A DNA stretch of 64,000 bases from Ruegeria sp. AD91A (lineage in GTDB: Bacteria > Pseudomonadota > Alphaproteobacteria > Rhodobacterales > Rhodobacteraceae): NCBI RefSeq assembly GCF_003443535.1, contig NZ_CP031946.1, forward strand, positions 2,542,001 through 2,606,000. The letters are read 5' to 3'. Every line of letters begins with the position of its first letter. The first letter of the stretch is position 1. Under the pieces are notes generated by a model. That model saw nothing but the letters and a program-made list of their open reading frames with translations. It did no database searches and had not been told where the DNA came from. Below, piece after piece: positions 17,790 through 26,883 of this stretch. The translations under genes were made by a program, and so were the position numbers.

Positions 17790-19409
17790 TCACAGACCAG
17801 CCGCCGACAAGAGCCGCACGCCTTCTTCGTAGTGTCGCCTGTTCTTGAAACAGCCGGGCCAGGCCCAGCGCTCGGCGGTAAAGCCCGGCTGCAATTCCAG
17901 AATCTGTCGGGCATGTCGACGCGCCAGGGAATGGTTCCCGGCGGCGGCGGACAGCATGCACAGCACGACCCTGGGACGAACGCGTCCGGGGTCAACCCGC
18001 AACACGTTATGGGCATGCTGCCACGCGGCCTTGTCCCCGGTTATCATCATTGCAATTGCCAGGTTTGCTTCGATCCAAATAGGGGGATGCGGCGTCAATG
18101 CCAGCGCTTTCTTGCAGACCGAAACGCCTTCTTCAGCCCTGTCATCATACACCAACAGGATGCCGTAATATCCCAACAATTCCGGGCTTCCGCTGAAACG
18201 TTCCACGACGGCAAGCATCAAGTTGCAAGCCTCTGACGTGTTGCCAGCAACACTGTGGGTGAAGGCATGGAGGGCCGAGCAGTACGGGTCCGTTGGGTAC
18301 AGATTGCACAGCTTCTTGCATTCGGCCTCTACCATTGCCAGCGCCTCGGTCGGGTTTGCATTCATGCCCAGGCGGATCATGTCCAAATGACAGAAACCGA
18401 TCGCGACACGTGCCGGAAGGTATCCCGGGTCAAACTCCAGACAGGCGCGATATTGACGGATGGCATCCTGCAACCCGTCTTCTGTTGCCTGACTTTCCAG
18501 AATGCGGGCCTTCTGGAACGCCGACCAAGCCTCGGTCGATGTGGCACGACCTGACCAGATTTCTGACCAATACCCGTCGCGCAATCGCAGTTGGAGCGCC
18601 TCGACGACCTTCATGGCGATTTCTTCGACCGCGTCGAATGTTTCCTTTGCGCGAAAGCGGAACCGTTGTGTCCACAGGCAAACCTGATCTGCGGTTGACG
18701 TCAGTTGAGCGGCCACCCGCAGGCCTTCTGCGCCGACCACACTGCCGCTGAGAACATAGCCTTCAACCGGGCCTTCCTGCCTGCGCGCGTCACGAAGCTC
18801 GATCACGTCGGACATTGTGCCCAGAAGAAACATGAGCTCGTCTCGTATGGAGGATGCAGCGATGCTGATATCCGGCGTTTCCCCGACAACTTCAAAAGGC
18901 TCTACAACAACCGCTGGACGCAAACGCCCCCAATGCACCGGCAAACCGCGGCCCGCCAGAACCGGACCGTCTGACTCTGTATCGATGTCCCAATAAGCCT
19001 GCCGCTCAACCGTCAGCCATGCCTCGAACTCGGGGTCGGCAACGTCCAACCCTTCCAGCAACTCAGCGCGGTCTGAACTGAGCTGCTCGTCAAACAGATC
19101 AACCTCGACTGCTGCCAGATTGATCGACACCGTTTCACGGGTTACTTCAAGAAAATCAAGTTTATGCTTGGAAAAGTGTTTGCTGAGAACACTAAGCTCT
19201 TTGCGCAACGACGCCGCGCCTTGTGCGGGCGAACTCTCGCTCCAGAGCTTGTCCTGCAACCAAGCCCTGCTGCGTATCGCGTTTTTCGACAGGAGCACCA
19301 AAGCAAGAAGAGCTTTCGCTTTGGTGCCCCGAGGCGTTACATCCTGACCGTCGTCGCAAATAATCTGAAACGGTCCGGTCAAAAAAACCTTGGTTCTTGC
19401 CTCAGTCAC
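17790..19409 (-). CDS. SARP-like transcriptional regulator with C-terminal TPR repeats
   Basis: 539 aa, GTG start. The first 110 residues resemble the winged-helix DNA-binding and BTAD start of SARP regulators: RGTKAKALLALVLLS, RAWLQDKLWSESSPAQGAASLRKEL in outline. The middle contains a YVLSGSVVGAEGLRVAAQL segment seen in adenylate-cyclase-like TPR regulators, and the C-terminal 200 residues are TPR-like helical pairs. It lies 32 nt downstream of the RiPP-precursor-like gene on the same strand, so probably shares its transcript. Likely a pathway-specific activator. Confidence 0.8.
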   Translation of the reverse strand: MTEARTKVFLTGPFQIICDDGQDVTPRGTKAKALLALVLLSKNAIRSRAWLQDKLWSESSPAQGAASLRKELSVLSKHFSKHKLDFLEVTRETVSINLAAVEVDLFDEQLSSDRAELLEGLDVADPEFEAWLTVERQAYWDIDTESDGPVLAGRGLPVHWGRLRPAVVVEPFEVVGETPDISIAASSIRDELMFLLGTMSDVIELRDARRQEGPVEGYVLSGSVVGAEGLRVAAQLTSTADQVCLWTQRFRFRAKETFDAVEEIAMKVVEALQLRLRDGYWSEIWSGRATSTEAWSAFQKARILESQATEDGLQDAIRQYRACLEFDPGYLPARVAIGFCHLDMIRLGMNANPTEALAMVEAECKKLCNLYPTDPYCSALHAFTHSVAGNTSEACNLMLAVVERFSGSPELLGYYGILLVYDDRAEEGVSVCKKALALTPHPPIWIEANLAIAMMITGDKAAWQHAHNVLRVDPGRVRPRVVLCMLSAAAGNHSLARRHARQILELQPGFTAERWAWPGCFKNRRHYEEGVRLLSAAGL

Positions 19410-19441
19410 TAACGGCCCTCAAAAGCGTTCGGGGGTTGTCG

Positions 19442-19753
19442 TTAACCGCTGCATCCAAAAATGACGATACCGCCCATCGCTTCATAGGCAAGTTTGCAGC
19501 ACCATGACTCGTGATCGGGGTTCGGATCCGGCTTTTTGTCACTCAGGTCCGGAACAACGATATGAACCAGATCCTTGGTGTCATAGACAAACCTGACCTC
19601 TGGGTTACCACTGTCCGCCAGGATTTCTTGAATTTTGCGTTCCGCCGCATCCTGATCATCTTGCGACCCAAGTGCACGACCGCGCGCGGCATTCAGAACT
19701 TCACACCCCAAGTCTTTCAATGAATAATTCGGGTTGATTATCAAACGAGCCAT
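19442..19753 (-). CDS. NHLP-type RiPP precursor peptide candidate
   Basis: 103 aa, preceded by an AAGGAG box at 19761-19766. The segment NPEVRFVYDTKDLVHIVVP (residues 50-68) matches the nitrile-hydratase-alpha-derived leader signature of NHLP precursors (V-x-V-x-D-T, then h-H-h-V-h-P). A hydrophilic linker follows, then LAYEAMGG ending at Gly94-Gly95, a classical double-Gly cleavage site. The predicted core is the last eight residues, IVIFGCSG, with one Cys and one Ser; a CC pair (85-86) lies just before the site. It is divergent from a YcaO gene with 68 bp between starts. The family call is by pattern; no search was run. Confidence 0.7.
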   Translation of the reverse strand: MARLIINPNYSLKDLGCEVLNAARGRALGSQDDQDAAERKIQEILADSGNPEVRFVYDTKDLVHIVVPDLSDKKPDPNPDHESWCCKLAYEAMGGIVIFGCSG

Positions 19754-19821
19754 GTAAAATCTCCTTCTCAAACAACAATGCCCATTTGTATACCCCGTTA
19801 CATGCTTATCCGGAAACGAAA

Positions 19822-20763
19822 ATGACCGACACGTTGATTGAACGCGCTGAAACTGCTCGGCTAATTTCCGAACCCTCGTTTGCCGAATTCCCCAAGGGTG
19901 CGCCAATCCACGCGGCTTTTCGCTTGATCGAGCTGCGCAACGGGACTCTGCCCCCCAAGGGCGGGATGGGCCATCGCGTGTCTTTCGGCACCGGCCGCAC
20001 ACCGGAGGAGGCGGCGCGGCTGGCCGGGTTTGAGGCGATTGAGCGCTATGCCTTGCAATACAGTACCGAAGCACCACAAACCTGCGAAAGCCTGATCGCG
20101 TCGGATGGTGCATCCCATGGGATGTCAACCGAAGCGCTTGCACTGGGTGTTCCGGGCAGCGACGGAACGGTCACTTCGAAAGGTGCCGCTGCCGGTCCAA
20201 CACACGAAGCCGCCGCCCTTTGGGCGGCGCTGGAGTGTTTGGAACACGCTCTTGGATCACACGGATTTGACCATCTGGTGCCGGAGACTGCACTGCCCCA
20301 CGATTTGACGCAGTGGCTGAATGTTCAACTGCGGCAACTGAGCATTCACACCCTCGAAGTCCCGGGCATCGGCCTTCTGCTGCGCGCGGTTTGCGCAGAC
20401 GCGGATGGCGGCAGGCCCACCTATGGATCGGCGCTTTCCGCAAATCTGGCGCAGGGCGTCTGGCACGCAGCATCCGAGGCGGTGGTGTCCTGGCGCAACA
20501 TGGTGATGCTTGATCATAACGGCGTGACGGATCACGGCATGGATGCCGAGCAGGTACGTTTATTCCGGCTTTATCGCGGCGCGCTAAATGACCGGCCCAC
20601 GGCTCCGACAGAGTTGTTCGACGTTCAGGCGTGGAAGACCCCGAACCCGTCGCTGACGACTGTATTAACGGCCGCAAGCTGTGCATTCGGTCGTCCGGTT
20701 GCGATTTTTGATATGACGGCACCTGAAATCCCGCTGCCAGTGGTCAAAGCCGTGCCAGTCTGA
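19822..20763 (+). CDS. YcaO-domain protein (RiPP backbone-modifying enzyme)
   Basis: About 313 aa. Three ATP/Mg-binding YcaO signatures are present in order: GTGRTPEEAARLAGFEAIERY (residues 56-76, in outline), GAAAGPTHEAAALWAALECLEHAL (121-144) and YGSALSANLAQGVWHAASEAV (201-221). It ends PLPVVKAVPV, the Pro-rich tail of azoline-forming YcaO proteins. YcaO enzymes phosphorylate peptide amides to make azolines, thioamides or amidines. No E1-like, ocin-ThiF or TfuA partner is seen. Start at 19822 (MTDTLIERA); 19786 is an in-frame alternative. It converges on the 453-aa gene with 7 nt between stops. Confidence 0.88.
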   Translation: MTDTLIERAETARLISEPSFAEFPKGAPIHAAFRLIELRNGTLPPKGGMGHRVSFGTGRTPEEAARLAGFEAIERYALQYSTEAPQTCESLIASDGASHGMSTEALALGVPGSDGTVTSKGAAAGPTHEAAALWAALECLEHALGSHGFDHLVPETALPHDLTQWLNVQLRQLSIHTLEVPGIGLLLRAVCADADGGRPTYGSALSANLAQGVWHAASEAVVSWRNMVMLDHNGVTDHGMDAEQVRLFRLYRGALNDRPTAPTELFDVQAWKTPNPSLTTVLTAASCAFGRPVAIFDMTAPEIPLPVVKAVPV

Positions 20764-20770
20764 GCACCTG

Positions 20771-22132
20771 TCAGGATCCGTCTTTACGAAAGCGCGTCGT
20801 GTTGCGGTTGGTCCCTGCTTCGCAACGATCCGCGAATTCCGAGAGCTGCCTGCAACGCTGGGTCTCGGGCAAGCCGCAGACAAACCGTCCCGGGTCAACA
20901 TGCGGGATTTCAACAAATTCGACACGGGTGATCACGCGTGGTTTGGCGGCAACTGTGATCATGGGTCCAACCTCGATCAGACTGGCGAGTGTATAGCCCG
21001 AGACCGGGCGCGCCGATGTGCCTGTTCCCAGCATAATATCGTCGAGAAACCGGGGATCATCGTCGGCAGGCCCGAAGTCAAGGCGCATGGGCATTCCAGG
21101 TGCGCCGCGCCGGAACCGGACCCAGTCCAGAGGCACCTTGTGCTCGCCCAAGAACAGTTCTGACGTTTGGAACGCCCGAAAATAAAGCCCAAGCGGATCA
21201 GAGAACGCCATTGCCTTGCCTGTAGGTGGCTTACCACCTTTTCCCACGGCCAGTTCGAGCGTATCGCTCGCCAAACAGACCCCGGCATGCCGGCAGTACA
21301 GATCTTTCCGGTTCGCGAAATCAAGCACTTCTTCGGGTCGGGCACGCCGCCTGCTATCGCCATTCTTAACGACGTAAGGGAACGAGAATAAGTGCATGGC
21401 CTGGATCAGATCGGTCAAACTGTTCGTATCCTTGGCCAGAAACAAAACATGCTGGATATTCAATGGATGTTCCGGCGGATGCGCGTAATCCGTACCCACC
21501 AGCCTTTTGTGAAAACGGGCCGCGCGCTCGGAAACATCCATCGAAGTCCATACCGACTGTGAGACTTCAAAAAGGTCCTTGCAGGAGTAGAAGCGCCCGG
21601 ACGCCGACGCGACCACCGACAGGAAGTGATCGAGATCGAAGACCGCCATGGTTCGCCACCATTCCATCAACTCGGTGGTGGCCACAAAACGCTTCGGGCG
21701 CATTCTGCCGCCGGCATCGGGTCGCATTACCAGCGCGTATTCAAGGTATTCGTTGTGCAGTTCAACCCTGCTGGACCAGCCTTGGTCTGACAGGCGAGCT
21801 GCCAGTTCATCGCCCAGACAATCCCGCGGCTCTCGTGGACTGGCGCGCCATCTGAACCGATTCGATGGCTGGCCCGCCTCGATGTCACGCGGATCCATGA
21901 CCAGAAACGGGCTGACGCCTTGCCTTTCAAAAGTGTTCTGAATGCTTGAATTCCACGCTGACAGGGCAGCGTCGTTCGCGCGTTGATCGGCAAGTCCAGG
22001 CGATTGGAATACAGACATCAACGAACACCGTTGGGCATCAGAAATACAAGAATGGAAAGTCAGAGGCCTATGCCCGCGAGGTTTCATTTCCAATGGGAGG
22101 GTCCCGGCGGGTGACGAATACGGGAGCATCAT
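20771..22132 (-). CDS. Unrecognised 453-aa protein in the YcaO/haloperoxidase locus
   Basis: I do not recognise this family. It is soluble, with no signal peptide or membrane segment. Visible pieces are FVATTELMEWWRTMAVFDLD, a HPPEHPLNIQHVLF segment, a Cys-containing DLYCRHAGVC, and a C-terminal region with VRFRRGAPGMPMRLDFG. The start is uncertain: 22132 (first ATG), 22087 and 22018 are in frame, and the conserved-looking part starts near MSVFQSPGLAD. It is 30 nt downstream of the haloperoxidase-fold gene and so likely cotranscribed. It could be a YcaO partner or leader-binding protein; that is speculation. Confidence 0.75.
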   Translation of the reverse strand: MMLPYSSPAGTLPLEMKPRGHRPLTFHSCISDAQRCSLMSVFQSPGLADQRANDAALSAWNSSIQNTFERQGVSPFLVMDPRDIEAGQPSNRFRWRASPREPRDCLGDELAARLSDQGWSSRVELHNEYLEYALVMRPDAGGRMRPKRFVATTELMEWWRTMAVFDLDHFLSVVASASGRFYSCKDLFEVSQSVWTSMDVSERAARFHKRLVGTDYAHPPEHPLNIQHVLFLAKDTNSLTDLIQAMHLFSFPYVVKNGDSRRRARPEEVLDFANRKDLYCRHAGVCLASDTLELAVGKGGKPPTGKAMAFSDPLGLYFRAFQTSELFLGEHKVPLDWVRFRRGAPGMPMRLDFGPADDDPRFLDDIMLGTGTSARPVSGYTLASLIEVGPMITVAAKPRVITRVEFVEIPHVDPGRFVCGLPETQRCRQLSEFADRCEAGTNRNTTRFRKDGS

Positions 22133-22162
22133 GAAAAACGACCTGTCATGGGGCGGGCACCT

Positions 22163-24145
22163 TCATCCTGCCCAGCCCGCCTGTTCAGGCAAATGACGGG
22201 TCCACCAAAGTTCAGGCGTACTGTTCGCGATATGAATTTCACTACCGGAGGAGCGACCGCTGACGATGCTGAGGCGATCTCCATCAAACGTTTCGAGCGA
22301 CATTTTCGCGGTGCCCCGGAAGTTCGCCATATGCTCGGCCAAAATGCCGACGGCAACGCGTTCACCCATTCGGACACTGTCGAAGTAGTCGCTGTAGAAA
22401 TGAACCCCTGCAAAACTGCGCCCGATCGCGATATTCGCAGCCAATTTGTTCAGTTCGCCATTCAGCGTCAGTTTCTCTGAGCTGTCGTCTAGTCGCTCAG
22501 AATCAATCAGTGTTTTGCCGCCTGCAGCCGGAACAAAAACGCGCGGCATACCCGCCTCGGCCAAAGACACCCGGGACCCGTCCAGCGCATGGGTCCGGAA
22601 AAACCCCTTGAGCAATGTGACGCACGCCCCGGCAACTGCCCCATGCGCCGCGCCGTAGGACGGGTGCATCGGTGAGCCTTCTGGATACGCAATTGGCAAC
22701 AGCAAGTTGCAATCGATTTTCGGCAGCCCATTATGAGACACCGCGTTGTGCGCGAACCGCCTGATGGACGGTGCAGCGGCAATGGCGTCCATCAGACTGA
22801 AGTCTTCGCTGGCGACGCTTTCCAATTTCTCCAGATGCGCTGCGGCAAACGGCTCGGCTGTTCCAAGCACCGCGCCATGACCATTCGCCACCAGAGTAGC
22901 AATATTGCCTAGCTTTTCAGGGCGGGCACGGTTGTGCACCTGAAAGGTCTGGCGTCGCACGGCCCGCAACGCCCTGGTCGCAGTTTCCGCCAGCATTGAC
23001 AGCACATGGGTCCCGCCCCAATCAGCCTTGGCACCATTCGCGCAGGAATGCCCGCCCTCAGGCAGACCGTCATCTGCGTCAACACCTCGGCCCAACATCA
23101 ACAGGCAAGCGTTGAAAAAAGCCTGATAGATCGTGTCAAAATGTACATAGGTTGCAAGGTCACGCGGCGTTTCAATGAATTTCGGGCCACTCGTCTCAAA
23201 GGCTTGTTCGCCGGCTGTGTCTGCCCCGTTCTGAACATCCAGCCATTCGGCCCAGTCCCGCAAATAATCCACGCCAACAGCCTGAGGAGCAACCCTTTGG
23301 TCAAGCCGCAATGCACCAAATGGCATTGCCCCTGATGCCGTTGTTTTTGCCAACCGCTGCCCTTGCGCATGCGCTTGGTCTGACGTCAGCGTGTCATGCC
23401 CCTGTAAAAGGAACTGCGACACGTATGGCCCTTCCAAGCAGCCTTGGCTCGAGCCGCGGAACAAGGTTCGGGAAGACAGACCCTGGCCATCTCGAACCCG
23501 GCGTGCCGAAGGTACTTTACCGATCTCGGCGCCGTTGGCGTCCTTTGGACAACCGTCTTCACGGAACCACTCCAACTTGCCAAGGGCGCCTACCACTTTG
23601 TCGGATACCTCGGCACCCTCTCGAATGGTTTCAAACGGCACATCCCGCAAATAGGCCATCGCATAGAGTTCAGCCATTTCTGCCGCAAGTTCATCTGATC
23701 CAAGCCTGGGTGCCGGAGCGATACCCAAAACGCCGGCATCCAAACCATTCAGACCCAACCGGTGACCCAGGATTGGCCCTTCCCACGCACGCCATCTAAA
23801 TTCACCACCCTCTGATGGCGTGGTGCGGAAGGGCCCGGAATAGGCTGGAGTATCAAACAGCGTCAGCCTGTTTCCATAATTGTCGGTGCAGGTAGGGTCA
23901 GCCACTTCTTCCAGAAATTCGGTATAAACCTGCGCGTCAACAATACCATTTTCGTCATGCCGCAAGCCCTTCGAAAAGCTCGTGGGCCAGATCCCGGCAA
24001 ACAAATCTGTTTCGCCGTTATGTTCTTCGGCCGCCCTCTCTCGGATTCCAACCGGCGCGTTCGAATGACACCGATCCCGGCCCAATCCTTGGATACGCGT
24101 CTCGAGGCCCTGCCAGGGTTCAGATGGAACAGTATGTTGCGGCAT
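22163..24145 (-). CDS. Vanadium-haloperoxidase-superfamily protein with altered active site
   Basis: 660 aa, the length of algal/cyanobacterial-type bromoperoxidases. The N-terminal FSKGLRHDENGIVD and the C-terminal acid-phosphatase/haloperoxidase helices mark the family. Aligning by motif, Arg408 (NRARPE), His501 (PSYGAAHG), Arg576 and His582 (GRSFAGVHF) are kept. The vanadate-binding Lys is Thr400, and the Ser-Gly of the PSxPSGH loop are Ala499-Ala500. This argues against ordinary haloperoxidase activity; a phosphatase-like, redox or structural role is possible. No signal peptide. First gene of a two-gene leftward unit. Confidence 0.8.
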   Translation of the reverse strand: MPQHTVPSEPWQGLETRIQGLGRDRCHSNAPVGIRERAAEEHNGETDLFAGIWPTSFSKGLRHDENGIVDAQVYTEFLEEVADPTCTDNYGNRLTLFDTPAYSGPFRTTPSEGGEFRWRAWEGPILGHRLGLNGLDAGVLGIAPAPRLGSDELAAEMAELYAMAYLRDVPFETIREGAEVSDKVVGALGKLEWFREDGCPKDANGAEIGKVPSARRVRDGQGLSSRTLFRGSSQGCLEGPYVSQFLLQGHDTLTSDQAHAQGQRLAKTTASGAMPFGALRLDQRVAPQAVGVDYLRDWAEWLDVQNGADTAGEQAFETSGPKFIETPRDLATYVHFDTIYQAFFNACLLMLGRGVDADDGLPEGGHSCANGAKADWGGTHVLSMLAETATRALRAVRRQTFQVHNRARPEKLGNIATLVANGHGAVLGTAEPFAAAHLEKLESVASEDFSLMDAIAAAPSIRRFAHNAVSHNGLPKIDCNLLLPIAYPEGSPMHPSYGAAHGAVAGACVTLLKGFFRTHALDGSRVSLAEAGMPRVFVPAAGGKTLIDSERLDDSSEKLTLNGELNKLAANIAIGRSFAGVHFYSDYFDSVRMGERVAVGILAEHMANFRGTAKMSLETFDGDRLSIVSGRSSGSEIHIANSTPELWWTRHLPEQAGWAG

Positions 24146-24785
24146 GTTGTTCTCCCGATCTACCGAACAACGATTCGCATGAAGCCGTTACCGGATCGTG
24201 ACCGGTAATTCGGAAAGGGTTTTTCTTGTTCTGAAACACCTTGAGACGGTCTTACGATTAAGGGGACTCGCGGCACAGAGACTACGCGCGACCGTTGCCC
24301 TCTAATCTTTCGGGAAGACGCAATACCTAGTGCAAATCGGCATCAAGGGCTCTGACAGCTTCGACCTGCACGCACCGACAGAATGAAAAAGAATGCTGAG
24401 TGTCGGAGCGGACGGGACCAGAGTCGAACGTTCTCTGGCTGATAAGTCACTGTTATCGTTTGTTTGGATTCACTTGTAGGGGCCAATTGGAGAGGAAGCG
24501 ACTGTCGAACCAATCAGACCTTCAACGATCCACGACAATTCTGTCGCATGGCCGGAGCGGTCCTGCCCTGGAGCCAAATCAAACTTTCGGGCGTATTCCC
24601 CGAGAACTGAGCAGAACTCCAAAATTCGACCGCGAATGTGATCTCGGACCTCTTTGCCTTCGCGCTGGCGGAGCTCGAAGGTGAAACGACTTGTCGTAAA
24701 TCCCATGGCACACGAGAATTGGCAGAAAGGAAGAAGCCCGGGGAAAATAACGGGCAAGACACTTCGGCGGCAAAAGGAGAAGATG
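24146..24785. other. Intergenic region, no convincing gene
   Basis: About 640 bases between the haloperoxidase-like gene and the GFA gene. It should hold the promoter for the leftward pair. I see short open frames on both strands but no family match; the best, on the minus strand from 24706 (MGFTTSRFTFELRQREGKEV), has no ribosome-binding site. Confidence 0.5.
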
Positions 24786-25274
24786 ATGACCAGACAGGAA
24801 GGGGGCTGCCTTTGCGGCAGCATTCGCTATGCGGTATCGGCACCGCCAAGCCGAGTCACGTTCTGCCACTGCCGGTTCTGCCAGAAGGCGACCGGCTCGG
24901 CCTACATGGTCGAACCGATTTTCGACGAGGCGGCGCTGGAGATCCTGACCGGGACGCCCAAGGTCTATGACCAGGTCTCGGCCGGGTCGGGCAAGACCGT
25001 CCATATCCATTTCTGCGCCGATTGCGGCACAAGGCTGTGGCTGAGTTTCGAACGCTTCCCCGGCGCGATCGGCATCTATGCCGGCACGTTCGATTACCCC
25101 TGCTGGTTCCCGATCGAACCGGAAACGTCCAAGCACATCTTCCTTGGTGTCGCCCGTGTCGACACGGTCATCCCGCCCGGCCTGCCGACCTTTGTCGAAC
25201 ATGCGATGACGAATGACGGTGAACCGCAGAACGCGACGATATTCGAGACCTGCCATTTCATCGGCAGCCATTGA
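24786..25274 (+). CDS. GFA-family protein (glutathione-dependent formaldehyde-activating-like)
   Basis: 162 aa. Zinc ligands of the CENP-V/GFA fold are clear: GGCLCGSIRY, CHCRFCQKATGSAY and FCADCGTRLW. The founding member was proposed to promote S-hydroxymethylglutathione formation, but most family members have no proven activity. A GGAG box at 24777-24780 fits the second of two adjacent ATGs (24786). It is followed by glutathione S-transferase remnants, so this may be what is left of a glutathione-related segment. Confidence 0.88.
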   Translation: MTRQEGGCLCGSIRYAVSAPPSRVTFCHCRFCQKATGSAYMVEPIFDEAALEILTGTPKVYDQVSAGSGKTVHIHFCADCGTRLWLSFERFPGAIGIYAGTFDYPCWFPIEPETSKHIFLGVARVDTVIPPGLPTFVEHAMTNDGEPQNATIFETCHFIGSH

Positions 25275-25327
25275 TCAGCCCCATCGCCTCGACAGGCGAG
25301 GCGCGCCTTCCGGCAGCGGGTGACGCG

Positions 25328-25985
25328 ATGCGAAGCCTGCTCTATACCTCCGGGTCCCCCGTCGCGCGTGGCGTGCGGATCCTGCTTGACGAACTCGGGC
25401 TCGACTATGACCGCAACTAGGCGCTTTCGGCCCCCCGGGGCCGACGATCCGGCCTCGGCGCCCACCCTGCAGGTGCCCATCCTTCGGGACGGTGCAGTCA
25501 CGCGTTTTGGAAAACGGGCTGATCGCCGAATACCTGCTGCAAACCTATCCTGAAAGACCGGCGGCAACTCCGCCACTGGCCGCTCTGGCCTACCGGCCCA
25601 AGCCCCTCTGGCGCGACAAGATGATCCTGGCCACCATCCAGACCTTCGGCACCGCGGCAACGACAATTTCCCAGATGACCTGGCCGGGGTTCGGGTCAGC
25701 GACAACAGCCACCTAGCGCGATCGGCCGAAAAGCTCCATCACATTCTGGCAAGGCTCGAGAAGCAGATCGGCGCGCGCGCCGAGGGTTTCCTGCCCGGAA
25801 GTGTCTCTATCCAGGGCATCTTTCTTGCCGCTCATGTCCATTTCATTCAGGCACGGCCGCTGGACATCGCCGTCGGGCTCGAAAGGTTCGCCAAGATCGC
25901 GGCCCTGCTGGACCGGCTCGACGAGCGAGAAAGCTTCGAGGCCAATCCCGTCTGGTGGTGGACACCCGTCGTAACCGGATACGAG
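25328..25985 (+). pseudogene. Glutathione S-transferase pseudogene
   Basis: The N-terminus reads MRSLLYTSGSPVARGVRILL, a GST thioredoxin-fold start, but a TAG stops it at 25418. GST-like sequence then resumes in other frames: TLQVPILRDG, LENGLIAEYLLQTYPERP, and a C-terminal helical part around EKLHHILARLEKQIG, ending near 25985. At least one in-frame stop and two or more frameshifts are needed, so the gene is dead or the assembly is wrong at several points. Confidence 0.75.
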
Positions 25986-26339
25986 CCCGACGGCACACCG
26001 GTTTTGGGCGACAGCGTCTGCCCCGAAGGATGCGGCGCCGGCCCGCATCCGAAGCGGCTTGTGCATCACTCCACAGGGGGCAGGCGTTCTGATCCGAGCC
26101 GAGTTGCCGCAGGGTCCGAACGAGGGATCGCGCCTGGCCGCGAGGGCGGCGAGTGACATTATGACAAGATTAACTGTCTGTCTTTAAACAGAATTTCAGA
26201 AAGGACGTTCCCGCACATTGAACCGGGTCGCATGCCCGCGCGCCCAAGCGAGTCAGTGCACCCAGCCTCCTTCGGCTGGGTGGCAGAAGAAATGTCACGT
26301 ATGGAATGTTCGGTTCCCGGCGCGCAAATTCAAGCGCCT

Positions 26340-26465
26340 GCCGGGTTTGTCGGCAAGGTCCACAGTCACGCGGTCATAGGCGACGCCCTTTTCCGCCAAG
26401 GCTATAGCGATGCGCTGGACATATGGGCAGAGCGCATGGCCGACCAGCGTCAGGTTTTCGGTCAT
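26340..26465 (-). pseudogene. Glutathione S-transferase N-terminal fragment
   Basis: MTENLTLVGHALCPYVQRIA followed by LAEKGVAYDRVTVDLADKP is the first 40 or so residues of a GST-like protein, with the CPY motif of omega/beta-like members. Similarity ends abruptly after LADKP, and the rest of the gene is missing. It is a second, independent GST remnant within 1 kb of the first. Confidence 0.65.
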
Positions 26466-26523
26466 GATAGCAGCCCCGTGATTCAACCGGTTCATGGCAG
26501 CTTACCTGCATGAACCGGGTTTT

Positions 26524-26883
26524 TCAGTGGTTGGAATCGGGTCGGACGACCACCTTGCCCTGCATCTGCGGGTGAAAGGTGCAGAGGTAAGGGTGTTCGC
26601 CCGGCTGGTCGAAGGTGATCGCGGCGCGGGTGTCGCGCGTCATCTCGCCGGTGTCCCAGGAGCTGTCGGCCGCTGTGGCGGTGTGGGGTGCTGGATCGTC
26701 ATTGATCCAGACAACGGTGTCGCCCATCGCGATCTCGACCAGTGCCGGTTCGAACGCAAATCGGGAAATGCGGACCTCGACCTCGTGTGGGCCGTCGTGG
26801 GCTAGCACGCGTGGGGCCGACCCGGCCAGGGCGAGGGCACAGCCCAGGCCCCGGCCAAAGTCACGTCGCGTCAGCCGATGCAT
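26524..26883 (-). CDS. Periplasmic cupredoxin (plastocyanin/amicyanin-like) protein
   Basis: 119 aa. It starts with a Tat-like signal (RRDFGRGLGCALALAGSA). Type I copper ligands are visible: His in DPAPHTATA, then Cys, His and Met in YLCTFHPQMQGKVVV. Such small blue copper proteins carry electrons in the periplasm. The gene overlaps the end of the DUF4142 gene by 13 nt and is transcribed with it. Confidence 0.88.
   Translation of the reverse strand: MHRLTRRDFGRGLGCALALAGSAPRVLAHDGPHEVEVRISRFAFEPALVEIAMGDTVVWINDDPAPHTATAADSSWDTGEMTRDTRAAITFDQPGEHPYLCTFHPQMQGKVVVRPDSNH

Noticed and set aside
19442..20143. N-terminal extension of the precursor gene to 20143
   Set aside because: It would overlap the YcaO gene on the other strand; the AAGGAG box directly before 19753 fixes the start.
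24470..24823. Possible protein gene on the minus strand between the haloperoxidase-like and GFA genes
   Set aside because: No ribosome-binding site before the likely ATG (24706) and no recognisable family; overlaps the GFA start region.
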